Below are positions 1 to 6,369 of a DNA stretch of 31,707 nt, one piece after another. The translations under genes and the position numbers were made by a program. The DNA is taken from positions 1-31,707 of IMG/VR virus record IMGVR_UViG_3300042453_002699; one strand, given 5' to 3'. The first letter of the stretch is position 1; each line of letters starts with the position of its first letter. This stretch comes from a virus. The notes under the pieces were generated by a model. That model was not told where the DNA came from and did no database searches. It was given only the letters and a program-made list of their open reading frames with translations.

Positions 1-1072
1 CAAACTCCTGCGCCATTATTTGATTGCGAAGCAAGGCATACGTGCTCGGATCGTTAAGTGCAGGAGAGGCTGCCCTTAGTCTACGCAAGCTGCGGTCAAT
101 CGCCGCACGGTTCTGCGCAAACTGCTGAGACTTGGATGTCATGCCGCCGTAGGCTTGTATCTCCCTCGGGCTCAGTAACGAGCGCGGACGAGAGGTTACG
201 CTTGGCGGTGTCCACGTAAAGCCAGCACCTGTTGCTGGCCGAAGCTTCGCAGCGGGGGTGTAGTCGAACTGACCCGGCATGCCGGGGATCGCGGTGCGCG
301 GAGAACTCTCCCTGAACGCCACGTCCAAGGCAGGCTGCCCCGCAGCGTAGATGTCAGGCTGCGTGGGCAACGGCTGGTACACCGTTGGTGGGGTGTACGG
401 CGGCTGCGTCTGAGGAAACACGGGCGGCGCAAGCGTCGATCCGGGCATTGGGGGAGGTGGAGTAACCACAGGCGGTGGTACGACCTGCTGCGTAAACAAC
501 ACATTCGGATCCACGCCAGCATTGATCAAATCCTGAAACGAGTACCCACGCTCAGTGGCGTACTCCAGCATCTGCGCACGTTCCGCAGCATCGATGCCGC
601 CCTGCTGCAGGTTGGCGACATAGTCACGCCCCTGCTTGTCCAGTATCGCCCTGCCGTCCTGCCCCAGCGCAGTTAAGCGCTGCGACTCAAACGCCAAGTC
701 AGGGCTGCGCTCGTAGGCCGAGGTCATGCCCGCTGGCGTCACAAACTGCTCTTGCTTAATCGGAGCCTGAACCGTGAATATCTTGTTCAGCACCGCATCG
801 GCAACACCAGCAGCGCGAAGGTCAGAGGTGCTGATGCCAGACTCCAGCAGCAGGTTGTACGCATCTACGCCAGTCGGAGCGTTGGGATTGGCAAGGTACG
901 CCTCTGCATCCTTCCTGAGATTGGCGTAGTAGTCGTTGACCGTCTGCTGACCGCCTTTCTCCATCGCCCTGCGATACGCCGCCGACACGCCCGGAGCCGT
1001 GTCCACCGCCCCACCCTCCGCCATCCGCACAGGAAGCCGTGATAGCATTTGTCGCGCAGTTAAATTGGGCAT
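1..1072 (-). CDS. Partial phage structural protein, 3' end beyond window
   Basis: An open frame of 357 codons starts at 1072 and runs off the left edge without a stop. The start is an ATG preceded by GAGG about eight bases upstream, and it lies 37 bp downstream of the terminase stop on the same strand. The N-terminus (MPNLTARQMLSRLP) leads into a short basic stretch with MAEGG, a motif that recurs as ARGG or AKGG in the virion proteins at the right end. Residues 1-190 look mostly helical and are rich in Ala and Gln. Around residues 200-260 there is a proline-rich segment (PPPVVTPPPPMP), followed by a Pro, Thr and Ser-rich linker and another charged helical part. I do not recognise a named family. 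A structural, tail or ejection role is inferred from its place next to the terminase and the shared motif. It is not a recognisable portal protein. Confidence 0.8.
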   Translation of the reverse strand, partial: MPNLTARQMLSRLPVRMAEGGAVDTAPGVSAAYRRAMEKGGQQTVNDYYANLRKDAEAYLANPNAPTGVDAYNLLLESGISTSDLRAAGVADAVLNKIFTVQAPIKQEQFVTPAGMTSAYERSPDLAFESQRLTALGQDGRAILDKQGRDYVANLQQGGIDAAERAQMLEYATERGYSFQDLINAGVDPNVLFTQQVVPPPVVTPPPPMPGSTLAPPVFPQTQPPYTPPTVYQPLPTQPDIYAAGQPALDVAFRESSPRTAIPGMPGQFDYTPAAKLRPATGAGFTWTPPSVTSRPRSLLSPREIQAYGGMTSKSQQFAQNRAAIDRSLRRLRAASPALNDPSTYALLRNQIMAQEF

Positions 1073-1109
1073 ATCCACACCGCCTCAGCAAAATTTACAA
1101 TATTCTAGC

Positions 1110-2585
1110 CTAATAATACTCCGGCACAAGCGCTTCGTCACTACTCTCGTCATCCTCATCAGTCTGCAGCGATATAAAGTTCCCCGCCCTAAAACGCATC
1201 AACGCCTGCGTCGTGCTGTCCACAAGGTCATCATTGTCACCATTGGGGAACGACGCACACTCCTCAATCACCTCCTGCGCCCACTGCGTGTTCGGAGCCC
1301 ACACCATCCCAGACTCAAACATCGGCGCAACCGCGTTGGCGCGCGACACCTTGTCCTGCCCCGCACGGCGACCACCGGGCGTGTACATCGTCACCGGAAT
1401 CCCCATGCGCCGAAGCTCCTGCTGCAACGTCACACCCGTTGCCTTCGCCTCAATCAACACATTGTCCGGCTGCCAGTACGCATACTGATCCTTCGCAACA
1501 CGCTTAAGATCCGGAAAGTCCCACCGACCCTTGCGCATGTCCATCAGAATTATGTTCGGCCCACTATCCTCCGTCGGGTAAAACACCCCCCACGTCGTAA
1601 TCACCGAAAAGTCCGCCGTCTCCTTCTTCGAGTACGCCGTATCATACGACTGAATAATGTACTCAATCGCCGGCAACTGCTCCCGCTCCCACGTGCGCCA
1701 CCACTCCCGCTTGAGTATCGCACCCTCATCCGAGGTCGGACGCTGCTGGTACATCGCGTTCCAACGCTGAACCGACAGCGACGCCCTCACCGCCTGCAAA
1801 TCCCCCAACTTCCAGAACGACGGCCACAGCGGTTTCTCATCCGGCGTGTGCTCGTTAAAGATCGCCGGAAACTCAATCACCTCCCACTTGTCCGACCCAA
1901 ACGTGTTCTGGCTCTTGATCAGCCGCGCCGTCAGATCCTTAGTCCCCCAGCGTGTCATGATCACGACCACAGCCGCACCCGGCTGCAACCGCGAGCGCGG
2001 ACCCGCACTGTACCACTCCCACGCGTTATCCAACGCCAACGTAGACATCGCGTCCTGCTCCGAGTGCGGGTCGTCAATAATCAACAAGTCCGCACCCCGA
2101 CCCGTCATCGCACCACCAACACCAACCGCAAAGTACTCACCACCCTTGCTCGTCTCCCACCGACCCGCCGCCTTACTGTCAGCCTGCAGCTCAACCCCCT
2201 CAAACAAATCACGGTAGTTCTGCGTGTCCATCAGGTTCCTTACCTTGCGACCAAAGCGAACCGCCAACTCACCCGTGTGCGTAGCCTGTATAATCTTCAA
2301 ATCAGGCTTGCGACCCATCGCATACGCCGGCAACAAGTACGAACCAAATTCACTCTTCGTATGACGCGGCGGCATGTTGATAATCAGCCGCTTCAACGAC
2401 CCGTCAATAATCCGATCAAACGCATCAGCCATCTTGCTGTGGTGCGACGAAAATATCGCCTCCGGCCACGCATACCGAGCAAAATCCAAAAACCGTGCCT
2501 TGCTCCTCTGACGACGCTCCAACAACGCAAGCCTCAACTCCAAACGAAGACGCTCAACCTCAACCCCTTCCGGTGTCGTACTCAT
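1110..2585 (-). CDS. terL: Terminase large subunit (ATPase and nuclease)
   Basis: This 491-residue protein is the DNA-packaging motor that pumps and cuts phage DNA at the portal. The N-terminal ATPase domain has a Walker A-like loop PPRHTKSE (residues 72-79), a Walker B LLIIDD with acidic partner (about 167-172) and a coupling motif VVIMTRW (207-213). The C-terminal RNase H-like nuclease shows the acidic residues D314 (SYDTAYS), E379 (LIEAKATG) and D452-D453 (NDDLVD). The length is normal for the family. The start has AGGAG nine bases upstream. The PPRHTKS variant of the Walker A is common in this terminase family. The gene is followed on the same strand by a structural gene. Unusually, the likely small subunit is about 10 kb away on the other strand (13077-13856). 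A 629-codon antisense open frame covers this gene and is taken to be a composition artefact. Confidence 0.96.
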   Translation of the reverse strand: MSTTPEGVEVERLRLELRLALLERRQRSKARFLDFARYAWPEAIFSSHHSKMADAFDRIIDGSLKRLIINMPPRHTKSEFGSYLLPAYAMGRKPDLKIIQATHTGELAVRFGRKVRNLMDTQNYRDLFEGVELQADSKAAGRWETSKGGEYFAVGVGGAMTGRGADLLIIDDPHSEQDAMSTLALDNAWEWYSAGPRSRLQPGAAVVVIMTRWGTKDLTARLIKSQNTFGSDKWEVIEFPAIFNEHTPDEKPLWPSFWKLGDLQAVRASLSVQRWNAMYQQRPTSDEGAILKREWWRTWEREQLPAIEYIIQSYDTAYSKKETADFSVITTWGVFYPTEDSGPNIILMDMRKGRWDFPDLKRVAKDQYAYWQPDNVLIEAKATGVTLQQELRRMGIPVTMYTPGGRRAGQDKVSRANAVAPMFESGMVWAPNTQWAQEVIEECASFPNGDNDDLVDSTTQALMRFRAGNFISLQTDEDDESSDEALVPEYY

Positions 2586-2768
2586 ACACCAAAACTCCTA
2601 TCCAACATTAATCGAACGAACGCTCGACGAATAACTTTCAAAATTTGCAAAAAATTTTTTCCCCATCAACTTTTAAAAACAAGGGGGGCATCTTGCAGAA
2701 TACATGATCGTGTGCAAAAAGGGCAAAAGGTTTTCGGGGAGAGATTCATTGTGAGGAATAAGGCTAAA

Positions 2769-2796
2769 GCAGCGCCGCTCGCGCACGGGGCGCTGC
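2769..2796. repeat. GC-rich inverted repeat (8-bp stem)
   Basis: GCAGCGCC at 2769-2776 is matched by its reverse complement GGCGCTGC at 2789-2796, with a 12-base loop. No T-tract follows on either strand, so it is not a standard intrinsic terminator. It lies just before a stretch resembling the 3' end of a tRNA (about 2800-2832). Confidence 0.6.
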
Positions 2797-2856
2797 GGCG
2801 GGGTCGCGGCTCGATCCCGGCCAGCCCGCCAACCAAATCGGCGTCAGGGTACCTTG

Positions 2857-2888
2857 CTATTTCCGGTAATAGCAATTACCGGAAATAG
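2857..2888. repeat. Perfect 14-bp inverted repeat with nested alternative hairpin
   Basis: CTATTTCCGGTAAT (2857-2870) and ATTACCGGAAATAG (2875-2888) are exact reverse complements with a 4-base loop. A competing smaller hairpin, GCTATT (2856-2861) with AATAGC (2868-2873), uses the same left arm. The half-site GCTATTTCCG occurs again at 2914-2923. This may be an operator, a cruciform in an origin, or a leader structure for terminase transcription. Confidence 0.75.
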
Positions 2889-2918
2889 TGATGTCAATGA
2901 TATCAATGACTTAGCTAT

Positions 2919-2944
2919 TTCCGCATGCATCCGGGTATGCGGAA
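2919..2944. repeat. Inverted repeat TTCCGCAT/ATGCGGAA
   Basis: TTCCGCAT (2919-2926) and ATGCGGAA (2937-2944) are exact reverse complements around a 10-base centre. The left arm overlaps the repeated GCTATTTCCG half-site, linking it to the larger palindrome about 40 bp to the left. Confidence 0.65.
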
Positions 2945-3222
2945 CACTACATCTTGTGGTTTGCACCACGCAAACGGCGCGCCGGGATGCGTCCAGACCA
3001 GCTGTGCGTCGGCCCGTCATGCCGGTTGGTCGGAGGGAATTCCCCGGTTTTTCGGGGCTCGGCAAGGGCTGAGAGGGCTATTCCCAGTTCCGTCATATCC
3101 CCTGTCCAAGTAGCCATAGTCGTGTCCGGATAGCCATATTCACGTAATCAATAATACTGATGACGCTTTATAACTCTGGTGAATATCTATTTTGAGGTGC
3201 TTTGATATTGATTTGAGTGATG

Positions 3223-3510
3223 AGGGCGATCACTTTGGTGAATGCTTATGGATCGCCCTGTGTTAAGTTGTTGATACTGGTGGAATTTATGTCAAAACAG
3301 GGCGATGTAGGGCGATCAGGGCGACCACTTCTATATAGACCCCCCCTCAAGCCAGCCTAACGGCATTATTATATCTGCCGTTCACTACCCATTCTTAAGG
3401 ATAAGGTCTTTACCAATATAGATAGCCCTTGACCCTGTTTTTACTGAAAGAGTATATAAATCAACAGTTTGCCACAGGGCGATCACAGGGCGATTCAGGG
3501 CGATTCAGGG
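3223..3510. repeat. AGGGCGA iteron clusters
   Basis: AGGGCGAT occurs at 3223-3230, 3299-3306, 3309-3316, 3476-3483, 3487-3494 and 3497-3504, in reverse orientation at 3252-3259, and with one change (AGGGCGAC) at 3318-3325. A degenerate copy (AGGGTCA) begins at 3507. Within clusters the copies are about 10 bp apart, close to one helical turn, as expected for cooperative protein binding on one DNA face. A TATATA box at 3332-3337 lies just right of the first cluster and TATATAAA at 3453-3460 lies left of the second. Candidate roles are initiator-protein binding sites or an activator or repressor array. Confidence 0.8.
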
Positions 3511-3553
3511 TCACGGTTTTTGGTGTTTTCTGCCCTTTTGATGTTGAGGTTTT

Positions 3554-3600
3554 TTCGATGAAAGGGCAGAGCCTGCGGATGCTCTTCGATGAAAGGGCAG
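3554..3600. repeat. 16-bp direct repeat TTCGATGAAAGGGCAG
   Basis: TTCGATGAAAGGGCAG occurs exactly at 3554-3569 and 3585-3600, 31 bp apart (about three helical turns). An inverted partial copy, CTGCCCTTTT, lies at 3530-3539. It adds a second site family to the control region. Confidence 0.7.
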
Positions 3601-3633
3601 CACTTAATGTGTTACATGAGGTTTGTGCCCATG

Positions 3634-3650
3634 AAATATATTCACGATTG
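3634..3650 (+). repeat. 17-bp element shared with distant control region
   Basis: AAATATATTCACGATTG at 3634-3650 is found exactly, on the opposite strand, at 22980-22964. Similarity continues for about ten bases (tGTgcgAAAG here, cGTataAAAG there). Both copies lie about 80-85 bp upstream of the start codon of a gene cluster reading in the same direction as the copy (3735 here, 22881 there). Confidence 0.7.
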
Positions 3651-3710
3651 TGTGCGAAAGTAGTTGCGTTCGTGTACGGGGTCGATTAGTCTACACACAT
3701 CGGCTGCGTG

Positions 3711-3722
3711 GTGCAGCTGCAC
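3711..3722. repeat. Perfect 12-bp palindrome at ribosome-binding site
   Basis: GTGCAGCTGCAC is a perfect palindrome directly abutting AGGAGAT, the ribosome-binding site of the gene starting at 3735. It may be an operator, or a short hairpin influencing translation of that gene. Confidence 0.5.
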
Positions 3723-3734
3723 AGGAGATAGAGC

Positions 3735-4094
3735 ATGAGCCAGTACACCGTTGTTGCCGAATACCCCGCTTACAAGATTCTTGCCGGTTCTGAGAAGAAG
3801 TTCTACGCACCCGGTGATACGTTCATCATCGGCCTGACTCAGTACGAGCTGGGAGACGTACTGAGCTATGCCCTCAGCAACGGTGAGTGCCCATTTGATG
3901 CCAAGCAGCAAGCCAGCGACCGAGGCCATGAGGTCTACTACGCCTTCTCCAAGGGAGCCTGCCTGAGCAGCTCACCGAAGAAGCAGGAAGTGATTTTTGG
4001 TCAGGAGTTCGGTGACGTGATCAAGTACGCTGGCAAGAAGTTCCAGCTGGTGAAGGCACCTAACAACAACGTCAGTCTGGTGGAAGTCCAGTGA
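3735..4094 (+). CDS. Unknown phage protein, 119 aa
   Basis: This is the first gene of the rightward small-gene cluster. The ATG is preceded by AGGAGAT and a 12-bp palindrome. The protein is soluble, with alternating hydrophobic segments suggesting a beta-rich fold in its first half (SQYTVVAEYPAYKILAG, FIIGLTQYEL). It has no transmembrane helix or signal peptide. Two cysteines (in GECPF and GACLS) are not in a zinc-finger arrangement. I do not recognise a family. Its position right after the repeat-rich control region suggests early expression, which is inference. Confidence 0.75.
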   Translation: MSQYTVVAEYPAYKILAGSEKKFYAPGDTFIIGLTQYELGDVLSYALSNGECPFDAKQQASDRGHEVYYAFSKGACLSSSPKKQEVIFGQEFGDVIKYAGKKFQLVKAPNNNVSLVEVQ

Positions 4095-4143
4095 CCCTAC
4101 CGCCCCGGTTCGCTGGGGCAGCGCCACACTCAGGAGAACGGCC

Positions 4144-4371
4144 ATGATCAAGACATCAAAGAAGGCAGCACAGAAGCTTGGCGCGGATCTGGCGACAGAG
4201 CTTCATGCACAGACCAGCATAGAGCTTCGCAGCGGAGTTCTGGCGGCTCGGGGCGTAATACTAGACAACCTCGAGTACAAGACTCAGATGGCGTTCTACG
4301 CAGGGTTCGACGCAAAGATGGACGAGCTTGAGCCATTGTCATCACCACGCACCAACAGGGGTGCGTTGTGA
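4144..4371 (+). CDS. Unknown small phage protein, 75 aa
   Basis: The ATG follows CAGGAGAACGGCC, giving a good ribosome-binding site. The protein is mostly helical, with a basic N-terminus (MIKTSKKAAQKLG) and a central segment with hydrophobic residues at helical spacing. A short hairpin (GCCCC 4102-4106 with GGGGC 4115-4119) lies in the intergenic gap upstream. The gene overlaps the next start by four bases (GTGA), so the two are probably translationally coupled. No family is recognised. Confidence 0.7.
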   Translation: MIKTSKKAAQKLGADLATELHAQTSIELRSGVLAARGVILDNLEYKTQMAFYAGFDAKMDELEPLSSPRTNRGAL

Positions 4372-4580
4372 GCCTCAAGCGCATCAACGCGGCCATCGCC
4401 AAGATCGATCAGCACTGTTGGCTGGTCAGGGGTGATGGCTACCACTATTTCCAGTACGACGATCAGGATGCCGAGATCTTCGAGACTGAGTCAGTCATGG
4501 TAGCGCACACCAGCGACCATTCAAAGGATCGTTGGCTGAGTGAGGCGTATGACTTCATTAATACATGCAAGCGCAAATAA
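4368..4580 (+). CDS. Unknown small phage protein, 70 aa
   Basis: This gene begins with GTG overlapping the previous stop (GTGA). The protein has an N-terminal helix (MSLKRINAAIAKID) followed by an aromatic beta-like part (YHYFQYDD) and a C-terminal helix with WLSEAYDFIN. Small proteins of this shape are common among phage accessory genes, but I cannot name a family. The gene ends just before a promoter-like sequence at 4587-4615, so it may be the last gene of its transcription unit. Confidence 0.7.
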   Translation: MSLKRINAAIAKIDQHCWLVRGDGYHYFQYDDQDAEIFETESVMVAHTSDHSKDRWLSEAYDFINTCKRK

Positions 4581-4586
4581 AAAGTG

Positions 4587-4615
4587 TTGCAATCGTATAT
4601 ATGATCGACTATATT
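4587..4615 (+). promoter_or_regulatory. Sigma-70-like promoter
   Basis: TTGCAA (4587-4592) and TATATT (4610-4615) are separated by 17 bases, matching the consensus at four and five of six positions. It lies in the 76-bp gap before the gene starting at 4657. The spacer carries GCAATCGT, also present at the 22963-22970 control region. Confidence 0.55.
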
Positions 4616-4656
4616 ACTCACATCGGCGGCATCGAGCGGCCAGAGGGGGATGTAAA

Positions 4657-4929
4657 GTGTACAAGACAAGCCAGCAAGCAGATAAGGCAAGAGCAATTTG
4701 GCAAGAAGCCATAAGCCTTACCGATTTAGATATTTGCTGCACAGCTCTGGATGCAGGCGATAACGCAGCGGCAACTCTGCTTGATGCCGGTAAAGATTTT
4801 AGAGACCAGAACGGTGTGCAGACAGACGAATTTGTTTACTGGTGGGAACAATCACTTGTCAGCATCCTGTCTGACTCATGCGACACCCCAGCTCATGCGT
4901 ATTTCGCAAAGCGCGGTATAACTGCTTAA
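4657..4929 (+). CDS. Unknown phage protein, 90 aa
   Basis: The GTG at 4657 is chosen because AGGGGG lies eight bases upstream. Longer reading to 4540 would overlap the previous gene and cross the promoter. The protein is acidic and helical, with conserved-looking Trp residues (AIWQEAI, YWWEQS). Its middle part (ALDAGDNAAATLLDAGKDF) could be a small helical bundle. It has no membrane segment. No family is recognised. It is followed by a CGGCCA-type repeat and another small gene. Confidence 0.65.
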   Translation: MYKTSQQADKARAIWQEAISLTDLDICCTALDAGDNAAATLLDAGKDFRDQNGVQTDEFVYWWEQSLVSILSDSCDTPAHAYFAKRGITA

Positions 4930-4933
4930 CCAA

Positions 4934-4953
4934 CCAACGGCCACAACCGGCCA
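4934..4953 (+). repeat. CGGCCA-type 5' leader repeat, copy A
   Basis: CCAACGGCCACAACCGGCCA precedes the ribosome-binding site of the gene at 4972. It matches copy B (5335-5354) at 19 of 20 positions, and related copies occur at 5697-5714 and, on the minus strand, at 22178-22161. The two GGCC blocks could pair as a short hairpin. Confidence 0.75.
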
Positions 4954-4971
4954 CACACTGAGGATAACAAA

Positions 4972-5328
4972 ATGAAAATAGTCGGAAAAGAAGTTGACTT
5001 TATGATGGTAGCTCCTGAAGTGCTGCCAGAAGATGCTCGCAGATGGCATCCGGTTTCTGAAATAACTGGAACAGTTTACATGGTGACAGAGAAAGTTGGT
5101 CACGTAGTTGTCTCTGGATACGAGGCCGGAACTCATGACGGCATGAGAGATGCCGCCAGCGGCGGTTTTGAAAAATTTAACTCAATAGTCAGGATTTATT
5201 TTGACGAAGCAGGCTTAAAAGAAGCAGGCTACAAGCTCCCGCAAGCTCCTTTACCCGCGCAGGAAAAGAAAACCTGCAAAACTCACGGATGCCCTTCAGG
5301 GTTTCACATCTGTACAAAATACGCATAA
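4972..5328 (+). CDS. Unknown phage protein with Cys-rich C-terminus, 118 aa
   Basis: The ATG follows GAGGATAACAAA and a CGGCCA-type leader repeat. The first 90 residues look beta-rich (KIVGKEVDFMMVA, GTVYMVTEKVGHVVVSG), and residues 92-98 (FPLPAQ-like linker) lead to a C-terminal tail with three cysteines (CKTHGCPSGFHIC), which may bind a metal. It has no membrane segment or signal peptide. No family is recognised. The shared leader suggests co-regulation with the gene at 5385, which is inference. Confidence 0.7.
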   Translation: MKIVGKEVDFMMVAPEVLPEDARRWHPVSEITGTVYMVTEKVGHVVVSGYEAGTHDGMRDAASGGFEKFNSIVRIYFDEAGLKEAGYKLPQAPLPAQEKKTCKTHGCPSGFHICTKYA

Positions 5329-5334
5329 ACCAAA

Positions 5335-5354
5335 CCAACGGCCACGACCGGCCA
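5335..5354 (+). repeat. CGGCCA-type 5' leader repeat, copy B
   Basis: CCAACGGCCACGACCGGCCA differs from copy A (4934-4953) at one position. It lies between the stop of the 4972 gene and the AAGGAGAG ribosome-binding site of the 5385 gene. The following bases TCAACC also match the minus-strand copy at 22161-22178. Confidence 0.75.
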
Positions 5355-5384
5355 TCAACCAAAGCCAACACAAGGAGAGACCGT

Positions 5385-5693
5385 ATGACCGATTTTGCAG
5401 ACCTCGCAAGTAAGCCCGAATCAGAGATCAAAAAGATGACCAAAGCAGAACTGTCTGCAGCGGTATTAAAAAATCGCCACACGTTTGATTATTACAAAAA
5501 TAAGGTGGCTGACCTGCAAAAAAGCGTTGCTCAAAACGCGGAAAACGAGCGCGCCGCTTGCGTTGTGCTTGCGGCCTTTGTTGGAGTTGAACTGTCCCGC
5601 AACGAGTACAGCGGCCAGCTTGATACGACAAAGCTCAACATCCTTGAGCTGGTGGGGCTTGTAACGGCCAAGTGCGTTTCTGTCCGATTATAA
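5385..5693 (+). CDS. Unknown helical phage protein, 102 aa
   Basis: The ATG at 5385 has AAGGAGAG five bases upstream, which decides the start. A longer frame to 5289 would overlap the previous gene. The N-terminal part (DFADLASKPESEIKKMTKAEL) and residues 35-55 (YYKNKVADLQKSVAQNAENE) look like coiled-coil helices, followed by a more hydrophobic C-terminal half. It has no membrane helix. No family is recognised. Confidence 0.7.
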   Translation: MTDFADLASKPESEIKKMTKAELSAAVLKNRHTFDYYKNKVADLQKSVAQNAENERAACVVLAAFVGVELSRNEYSGQLDTTKLNILELVGLVTAKCVSVRL

Positions 5694-5696
5694 CAA

Positions 5697-5714
5697 CCAC
5701 GGCCAAGGATGGCA
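5697..5714 (+). repeat. CGGCCA-type repeat, copy C
   Basis: CCACGGCCAAGGATGGCA is closely similar to the minus-strand copy at 22178-22161 (TCACGGCCAAGGACGGCCA). It opens the long intergenic gap containing the structured element at 5738-5814. Confidence 0.6.
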
Positions 5715-5737
5715 CAACAAGCAAGCGCACAGCCGCA

Positions 5738-5814
5738 TGGTGACTGACATGGCTATGTATAACAGCCCAAGAACCCGGGGGCGGCCAGATGCACCGGCAT
5801 CACGTCAGTCACCA
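5738..5814 (+). ncRNA. Candidate structured RNA in 5694-5866 gap
   Basis: The 173-bp gap between genes contains a perfect 11-bp inverted repeat, TGGTGACTGAC (5738-5748) with GTCAGTCACCA (5804-5814). The 55-base interior includes a small hairpin GATGC-ACCG-GCATC (5788-5801) and the palindrome CCCGGG. The result is a closed multi-part stem typical of a structured leader or small RNA. A 46-codon frame (5737-5877) crosses it but has no ribosome-binding site. A regulatory role for the gene at 5867 is inference. Confidence 0.45.
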
Positions 5815-5866
5815 GCCGGGTGTGTGAATGCAAAACACTACCTTAACAACCAACGAGGAAAAGAAA

Positions 5867-6154
5867 ATGGCTTTTAATGTAAAACCGTTCAAAGAAATAC
5901 TGGCAATGACGAAGGAGAAAATTGACGAGGCTCTTGCACCGATCAGGGCGCGAGCTGCCAAGGCAAAAGCAGATCTGGAGTCAGCCAAGTTGGAAGAAAA
6001 AATGGTGTCGCTGGAGTCAGAAATCCACAAATTGTGCGCTGAAAAGGAACTGAACTTTGACCGAATCATCGACAAGATTGATGAGTTTGAGCTGTCCGAG
6101 CGTCGAAAAAAGCAGATCGACAAAATCATTTCTGAGCTGTTTCCGGGGGCATGA
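5867..6154 (+). CDS. Charged coiled-coil phage protein, 95 aa
   Basis: The ATG at 5867 follows ACGAGGAAAAGAAA, a good ribosome-binding site. An upstream ATG at 5828 has none. The protein is highly charged and almost entirely helical. Residues 15-60 (AMTKEKIDEALAPIRARAAK and beyond) have heptad-like spacing consistent with a coiled coil. It contains no cysteine pair, membrane helix or known catalytic motif. It may be a structural or scaffolding-type accessory protein, but no family is recognised. Its stop overlaps the next start (ATGATG). Confidence 0.7.
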   Translation: MAFNVKPFKEILAMTKEKIDEALAPIRARAAKAKADLESAKLEEKMVSLESEIHKLCAEKELNFDRIIDKIDEFELSERRKKQIDKIISELFPGA

Positions 6155-6369
6155 TGTCTGTGCATTATGAAGAAATTGTAAGAATGAGAAGGCAGCAGGA
6201 AGAGGCTTACCACAACGCCATGCGTTCACAGAAGCAAGGTATTTCTGGGCTGGTGGGAATGGGAGTAGGTGAAATGGGAATGCAGCAGGCAATACAGGCT
6301 TTTAATAATGATCGGGCGGCTCTTCCTGTCCCAGAGAAAAAACAAGAAAAGCTTCTGTTGCTACTTTGA
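6154..6369 (+). CDS. Unknown small phage protein, 71 aa
   Basis: Two adjacent ATG codons (6151 and 6154) are possible. The second is chosen because GGGGG lies four bases upstream and it forms a TGATG overlap with the previous stop. The N-terminus is a charged helix (YEEIVRMRRQQEEAYHN), the middle is a Gly and Met-rich segment (GLVGMGVGEMGMQQ), and the tail is a Leu run. It is not a clear transmembrane protein. This is the last gene of the rightward cluster, and its stop overlaps the end of the leftward gene at 6361. Confidence 0.6.
   Translation: MSVHYEEIVRMRRQQEEAYHNAMRSQKQGISGLVGMGVGEMGMQQAIQAFNNDRAALPVPEKKQEKLLLLL

Larger units (their letters stand above)
2586..3734. other. 1.1-kb intergenic control or origin-like region
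   Basis: This stretch separates the leftward packaging genes from the rightward small-gene cluster and holds no convincing gene. It contains an A6T6 tract near 2649-2660, a GC-rich hairpin (2769-2796), a perfect 14-bp inverted repeat (2857-2888), a second 8-bp inverted repeat (2919-2944), clusters of AGGGCGA iterons (3223-3325 and 3476-3510), a 16-bp direct repeat (3554-3600), a 17-bp element also found at 22964-22980, and a 12-bp palindrome at the first ribosome-binding site (3711-3722). TATATA tracts lie at 3332 and 3453. Such density of repeats is typical of replication origins or multi-operator control regions. Which of these applies is inference. Confidence 0.7.

Noticed and set aside
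2769-2832. Complete tRNA gene
   Set aside because: Only a 3'-end-like part is seen. The T-stem pairs at three of five positions and no acceptor, D or anticodon arm could be found upstream.
999-2888. 629-codon open frame antisense to the large terminase
   Set aside because: The product is Arg, His, Leu and Pro-rich without any domain, and the terminase on the other strand is certain. The frame is open because of codon use in the terminase gene.
2844-3113. Several 60-75-codon frames on both strands around 2844-3113
   Set aside because: They read through the palindromes, overlap each other, lack ribosome-binding sites and have no protein-like composition.
3223-3510. CRISPR array
   Set aside because: The repeats are 8 bp with 2-70 bp spacing, far too short and irregular. 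No cas gene is present.
3429-3689. 86-codon plus-strand frame in the control region
   Set aside because: It runs through the iterons and the 16-bp direct repeat, has no ribosome-binding site and its product shows no recognisable feature.
5737-5877. 46-codon frame across the structured element
   Set aside because: No ribosome-binding site, it passes through the 11-bp stem and overlaps the well-supported start at 5867.
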